The notes under the pieces: generated by a model
The model's input: the letters and a program-made list of their open reading frames with translations, nothing else
What the model was told of the DNA's origin: nothing
Database searches by the model: none
Made by a program: the position numbers and the translations under genes
Source of the DNA: Leptolyngbya sp. SIO4C1
GTDB lineage: Bacteria; Cyanobacteriota; Cyanobacteriia; Phormidesmidales; Phormidesmidaceae
NCBI GenBank assembly: GCA_010671975.1
Contig: JAAHIA010000191.1
Location: 1-9,029, forward strand
Length of the DNA: 9,029 nucleotides
Direction: 5' to 3'
In this document: in pieces, positions 7,306-9,029 of the stretch
Numbering within the stretch: position 1 is the stretch's first letter
How the letters are laid out: each line of letters begins with the position of its first letter

Positions 7306-7337
7306 TGAACGATGAGCTGCTGGGAGATCCCTCGTGA
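7305..7337 (+). other. Ten-codon mini-ORF linking clc and rbp
   Basis: The clc stop and an ATG overlap as TAATG (7303-7307). From that ATG the frame reads MNDELLGDPS and stops at TGA 7335-7337, which overlaps the GTG start of the RRM gene (GTGA, 7334-7337). The mini-ORF also spans the RRM gene's probable ribosome binding site (GGGAG near 7322-7326). It could pass ribosomes from clc to rbp by termination and reinitiation. The peptide itself is unlikely to matter, and chance is possible. Confidence 0.3.
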
Positions 7338-7624
7338 CTATTTACATTGGCAACCTATCTTTCCAGGCAACTGAAGACGACATTCGCGATGTCTTTGTTG
7401 AGTATGGCGAAGTCGTGCGCATCACGCTGCCGCTCGATCGCGAGACAAACAAGCCGCGCGGATTTGCTTTCATCGAGATGAAAGAAGATGCCCAAGAAGA
7501 CTTAGCGATCGCAGAGCTAGACGGCGCTGAATGGCTAGGGCGCAACCTAAGGGTGAACAAAGCTAAACCCAAAGGTGAAGACAGCCGGCCTCGGCCCAGC
7601 AGCTTTTCGCGCAACCCGCTTTAG
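7334..7624 (+). CDS. rbp: Single-RRM RNA-binding protein (cyanobacterial Rbp type)
   Basis: A 96-residue cytoplasmic protein with one RNA recognition motif. RNP2 is IYIGNL at residues 3-8 and RNP1 is RGFAFIEM at 42-49, with the aromatic residues Tyr4, Phe44 and Phe46 expected to stack on RNA bases. The C-terminal tail (about 77-96) is basic and serine-rich, ending SFSRNPL, and is not glycine-rich, unlike the cold-induced cyanobacterial Rbp subgroup that has a glycine-rich tail. Members of this family have been linked to cold response and to mRNA positioning near thylakoids; which applies here is unknown. The start is GTG at 7334 with GGGAG upstream. The gap to clc is 28 bases on the same strand, so it is probably the last gene of a pmbA-clc-rbp run. 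It ends one base from the convergent MBL-fold gene. Confidence 0.93.
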   Translation: MTIYIGNLSFQATEDDIRDVFVEYGEVVRITLPLDRETNKPRGFAFIEMKEDAQEDLAIAELDGAEWLGRNLRVNKAKPKGEDSRPRPSSFSRNPL

Positions 7625-7625
7625 G

Positions 7626-8501
7626 CTATAGCTGAATTGACAGTCCCTCACGGGCCAGCATGACACAGTCAAACTGCTGCTGCAGACAGTCCTCTAGCTC
7701 ATCTAAAGCACTGTCAGTCTGCATTGGGCTGTGGTGAAACATGATCACTCGAGAGACTTCTGCGGCTTTGGCCAGGGCCAGTCCGATCTTCCACGGAGCA
7801 GCCGTTGGCGCTGCATGATAGGTCGCGTCAGCATAGGTGCCATCGTAGATGAGCACGTCGGCCTGCTGAGCCAAGTACAGCAGATTTTGATCGATTTTCT
7901 CGGGGTTAGTATCGGTGGCATAGACCAGAGACCGTCCCTGCCAGCTAATCCGATAGCCGAGTGCCTGAGTGGCCTGATTGAGCGAAATGGTCTCAACAAT
8001 CACCTCACCGATGCGCAGCAGGCTGCCGGCTGCTAGGTTGCAAAACTCTAGCTCTGCCTGCATGGCCTGAATGGGCACTGAAAAGCTAGGCCGCAGCATC
8101 TGATCGCTGAGCCGCTGTTTGATAGAAGCCCCGTTCGGCGCGATCGCGCCATAAATTTTAAATCGGTTGCCCGGTGTAAAAGCCGGCAGGAAAAAAGGAA
8201 ATCCCTGAATTCGATCCCACTGGGTATGGGTAAAGAAAAGGTGCGCCGTTACCGGCTGCTGGGACTGCAGCTGCTCTCCTAGCACCCGCAGTCCGGTGCC
8301 TCCATCTAAGATGAGGCGCTGATTGGCAATCAATACTTCAACGCAGGCAGTATTCCCACCGTAGCGCGCAGTCGCCTGACCGGGCGTGGGTACGCTGCCG
8401 CGAACGCCCCAAAATTTGACTGCAAATTGGCTCGAAACTGGCTGATGACAAGCGACCTGTGGCAGCTGGCGAATGAACCGAGACGTCGTACTGAAAGGCA
8501 T
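7626..8501 (-). CDS. Metallo-beta-lactamase-fold protein with degenerate metal site
   Basis: A 291-residue cytoplasmic protein of the MBL-fold hydrolase superfamily. Fold signatures include VKFWGVRGSVPTPG at residues 28-41, RYGGNT at 46-51, LDGGTGLRVLG at 65-75, IQGFPFF at 98-104, YATDT at 194-198 and MFHHSP at 254-259. The zinc motif normally reads HxHxDH, but here it is HTQWDR at 92-97. The LNHP-type histidine is Gln176, and the usual HSTW position reads AAPW at 234-237. Asp96, Asp197 and His256-His257 remain. Loss of several ligands suggests it is not a standard metal-dependent hydrolase. ATG 8501 is the first ATG after an upstream stop; the nearest ribosome-binding-like AGGAG is 16 bases away, so the roughly 25-residue N-terminal extension is uncertain. 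The frame is intact, which argues for a maintained protein rather than a pseudogene. Confidence 0.85.
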   Translation of the reverse strand: MPFSTTSRFIRQLPQVACHQPVSSQFAVKFWGVRGSVPTPGQATARYGGNTACVEVLIANQRLILDGGTGLRVLGEQLQSQQPVTAHLFFTHTQWDRIQGFPFFLPAFTPGNRFKIYGAIAPNGASIKQRLSDQMLRPSFSVPIQAMQAELEFCNLAAGSLLRIGEVIVETISLNQATQALGYRISWQGRSLVYATDTNPEKIDQNLLYLAQQADVLIYDGTYADATYHAAPTAAPWKIGLALAKAAEVSRVIMFHHSPMQTDSALDELEDCLQQQFDCVMLAREGLSIQL

Positions 8502-8608
8502 TGCAGGTCTCGTAATACTCCTAGCGGATTAACAGTAAATGAACGACAGCGACAGCCGCTGTGCGATCGCCATGTAGTGCTAGGTGAACCGTTCCTGATG
8601 GTAAGAAA

Positions 8609-8638
8609 CTCATATCAATGAATTCAAAGTGAGTTCAA
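8609..8638 (-). promoter_or_regulatory. Candidate promoter for the MBL-fold gene
   Basis: On the minus strand, TTGAAC (8633-8638) and TATGAG (8609-8614) are separated by 18 bases, each a partial match to the sigma-70 -35 and -10 elements, about 108 bases upstream of the ATG. The -35 lies inside the middle 11-base repeat, as expected if a regulator bound there to control it. This is a visual match only. Confidence 0.3.
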
Positions 8639-8652
8639 AGTGAGCTCAAAGT
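8620..8652. repeat. Three tandem 11-base direct repeats
   Basis: GAATTCAAAGT (8620-8630), GAGTTCAAAGT (8631-8641) and GAGCTCAAAGT (8642-8652) follow one another without gaps and differ at only two positions. An 11-base period, about one helical turn, is typical of binding sites for OmpR/PhoB-type response regulators. The array lies 119-151 bases upstream of the MBL-fold start and overlaps its candidate -35. The repeats are seen directly; the regulatory role is inference. Confidence 0.75.
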
Positions 8653-8771
8653 TTCAGTATATCCACTGAATTTCATTCTGAGATGCGTCTAATGCTACGT
8701 CTAACCCTTTCTTAAGGCTATAAAGTTTTCCCTACGTTTGGCAAGTTTAAGGCCAGTTTGATATCGCTTTT

Positions 8772-8791
8772 GACAAACAGGCGACAAACAG
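8772..8791. repeat. Pair of GACAAACAG direct repeats, 11-base period
   Basis: GACAAACAG occurs exactly at 8772-8780 and 8783-8791, start to start 11 bases. On the minus strand this reads as two CTGTTTGTC boxes, a layout reminiscent of Pho-box half-sites, though the sequence is not a recognised cyanobacterial Pho box. It lies just past the ppa terminator and about 270 bases upstream of the MBL-fold gene. Two 9-base copies could be chance. Confidence 0.4.
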
Positions 8792-8816
8792 ATGGCCGAT
8801 AGCGCCCATAGCAAAA

Positions 8817-8842
8817 GCAGACCCATGGGAGTCTGGGTCTGC
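8817..8842 (-). terminator. Rho-independent terminator of ppa
   Basis: GCAGACCCA (8817-8825) and TGGGTCTGC (8834-8842) form a perfect 9-base GC-rich stem with an 8-base loop. On the minus strand the stem is followed by TTTT (plus-strand A's at 8813-8816). It lies about 48 bases after the ppa stop. A second inverted repeat, CAGCGCA (8843-8849) with TGCGCTG (8861-8867), sits directly before it in the transcript and may stabilise the 3' end. Confidence 0.8.
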
Positions 8843-8889
8843 CAGCGCAGCCGGCGCTCATGCGCTGAGGCTGTCTATGTAACTGTTGA

Positions 8890-9029
8890 CTATTTTGCTG
8901 CTGCGACGCACTGATCAATCAGAGACTGTACCTGATCGACGTTTTTCCAGCCCAAAATTTCGGTTACTTTCTTCTCAAGGTTTTTATAGGTCTTAAAAAA
9001 CTCAGCAATCTCATCTAAGCGATGAGGCA
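8890..9029 (-). CDS. ppa: Inorganic pyrophosphatase, C-terminal end (5' part outside window)
   Basis: Soluble family I pyrophosphatase hydrolyses pyrophosphate to phosphate in the cytoplasm, pulling biosynthetic reactions forward. Only the last 45 complete codons are visible, reading PHRLDEIAEFFKTYKNLEKK, then VTEILGWKNVDQVQSLIDQC, then VAAAK and a TAG stop at 8890-8892. The block HRLDEIAEFFKTYKNLEKK with VTEILGW is characteristic of the C-terminal helix of bacterial and cyanobacterial Ppa, as recalled from family sequences rather than searched. Active-site residues lie in the missing N-terminal part, so integrity cannot be judged. A hairpin terminator follows the stop. Its transcript runs toward the MBL-fold gene on the same strand but is probably ended first. 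Confidence 0.87.
   Translation of the reverse strand, partial: PHRLDEIAEFFKTYKNLEKKVTEILGWKNVDQVQSLIDQCVAAAK

Larger units (their letters stand above)
85..8570. repeat. HIP1 octamers GCGATCGC, eight copies
   Basis: The palindrome GCGATCGC was found at 85-92, 1626-1633, 4269-4276, 4765-4772, 6547-6554, 7505-7512, 8140-8147 and 8563-8570. That is about one per 1.1 kb, far above chance for an 8-mer, and is the hallmark of many cyanobacterial genomes. Seven of the eight lie inside coding regions. The AT-rich 2815-3364 gap has none. The copies mark the lineage and do not form a local element; a few more may have been missed by eye. Confidence 0.85.
8502..8889. other. Intergenic region between the MBL-fold gene and ppa
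   Basis: About 388 bases lie upstream of the minus-strand MBL-fold gene and downstream of minus-strand ppa. It holds a HIP1 site (8563-8570), three tandem 11-base repeats (8620-8652), a 6-base-stem inverted repeat TTCAGT/ACTGAA (8653-8670), a GACAAACAG pair spaced 11 bases (8772-8791) and the ppa terminator (8817-8842). No further gene is recognised; the 66-codon minus-strand frame at 8718-8918 crosses the terminator and overlaps ppa, so it is not credible. Confidence 0.6.

Noticed and set aside
8620..8652. The 11-base tandem repeats as a CRISPR array
   Set aside because: The repeats are too short and contiguous, with no spacers, and no cas genes are present.
8718..8918. 66-codon minus-strand ORF
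   Set aside because: It overlaps the end of ppa in another frame and runs through the ppa terminator and repeats; its low-quality composition does not look like a protein.

Overview
The window looks like chromosomal DNA of a cyanobacterium. At least eight copies of the octamer GCGATCGC (HIP1, highly overrepresented in many cyanobacterial genomes) are present. The genes also fit: a TPR-type CheR next to a tandem-CheW protein, a CLC-CBS-USP fusion, a short single-RRM RNA-binding protein, and a pyrophosphatase C-terminus of cyanobacterial type. Genes are GC-rich, with one clearly AT-rich intergenic stretch. No IS, phage, integrase, tRNA, rRNA or CRISPR array was recognised.

Layout. (1) 1-1835, + strand: the end of a chemosensory operon, with the 3' part of a CheR methyltransferase carrying TPRs, then a protein with two CheW domains. 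(2) 1836-2814: a convergent minus-strand gene for a multispanning membrane protein (DoxX-like) built from two internal repeats, with a clear intrinsic terminator on its side. (3) 2815-3364: a 550-base divergent intergenic region whose doxX-proximal part is AT-rich and contains several TTAGCA boxes and inverted repeats. (4) 3365-7624, + strand: a tight run of pmbA/tldE-like, a CLC chloride transporter fused to two CBS and two USP-like domains, and an RRM protein, with gaps of only 23 and 28 bases, so probably one transcript. (5) 7626-8501, - strand: a metallo-beta-lactamase-fold protein with most metal ligands replaced, converging on the RRM gene with one base between the stop codons. (6) 8502-8889: intergenic DNA with 11-base-period direct repeats and the terminator of the next gene. 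(7) 8890-9029, - strand: the C-terminal end of an inorganic pyrophosphatase, ppa.

How the genes relate. CheR and CheW act together on receptors and a CheA kinase that must lie outside the window to the left. The pmbA-clc-rbp run joins unrelated functions (peptide maturation or proteolysis, anion transport with nucleotide-sensing domains, RNA binding), so shared transcription need not mean a shared pathway. The strongest oddities are the lost metal-binding residues in the MBL-fold protein, a Gln at the CLC gating-glutamate position, and the 11-base tandem repeats upstream of the MBL-fold gene. I see no convincing evidence of a new multi-gene defence or mobile system.
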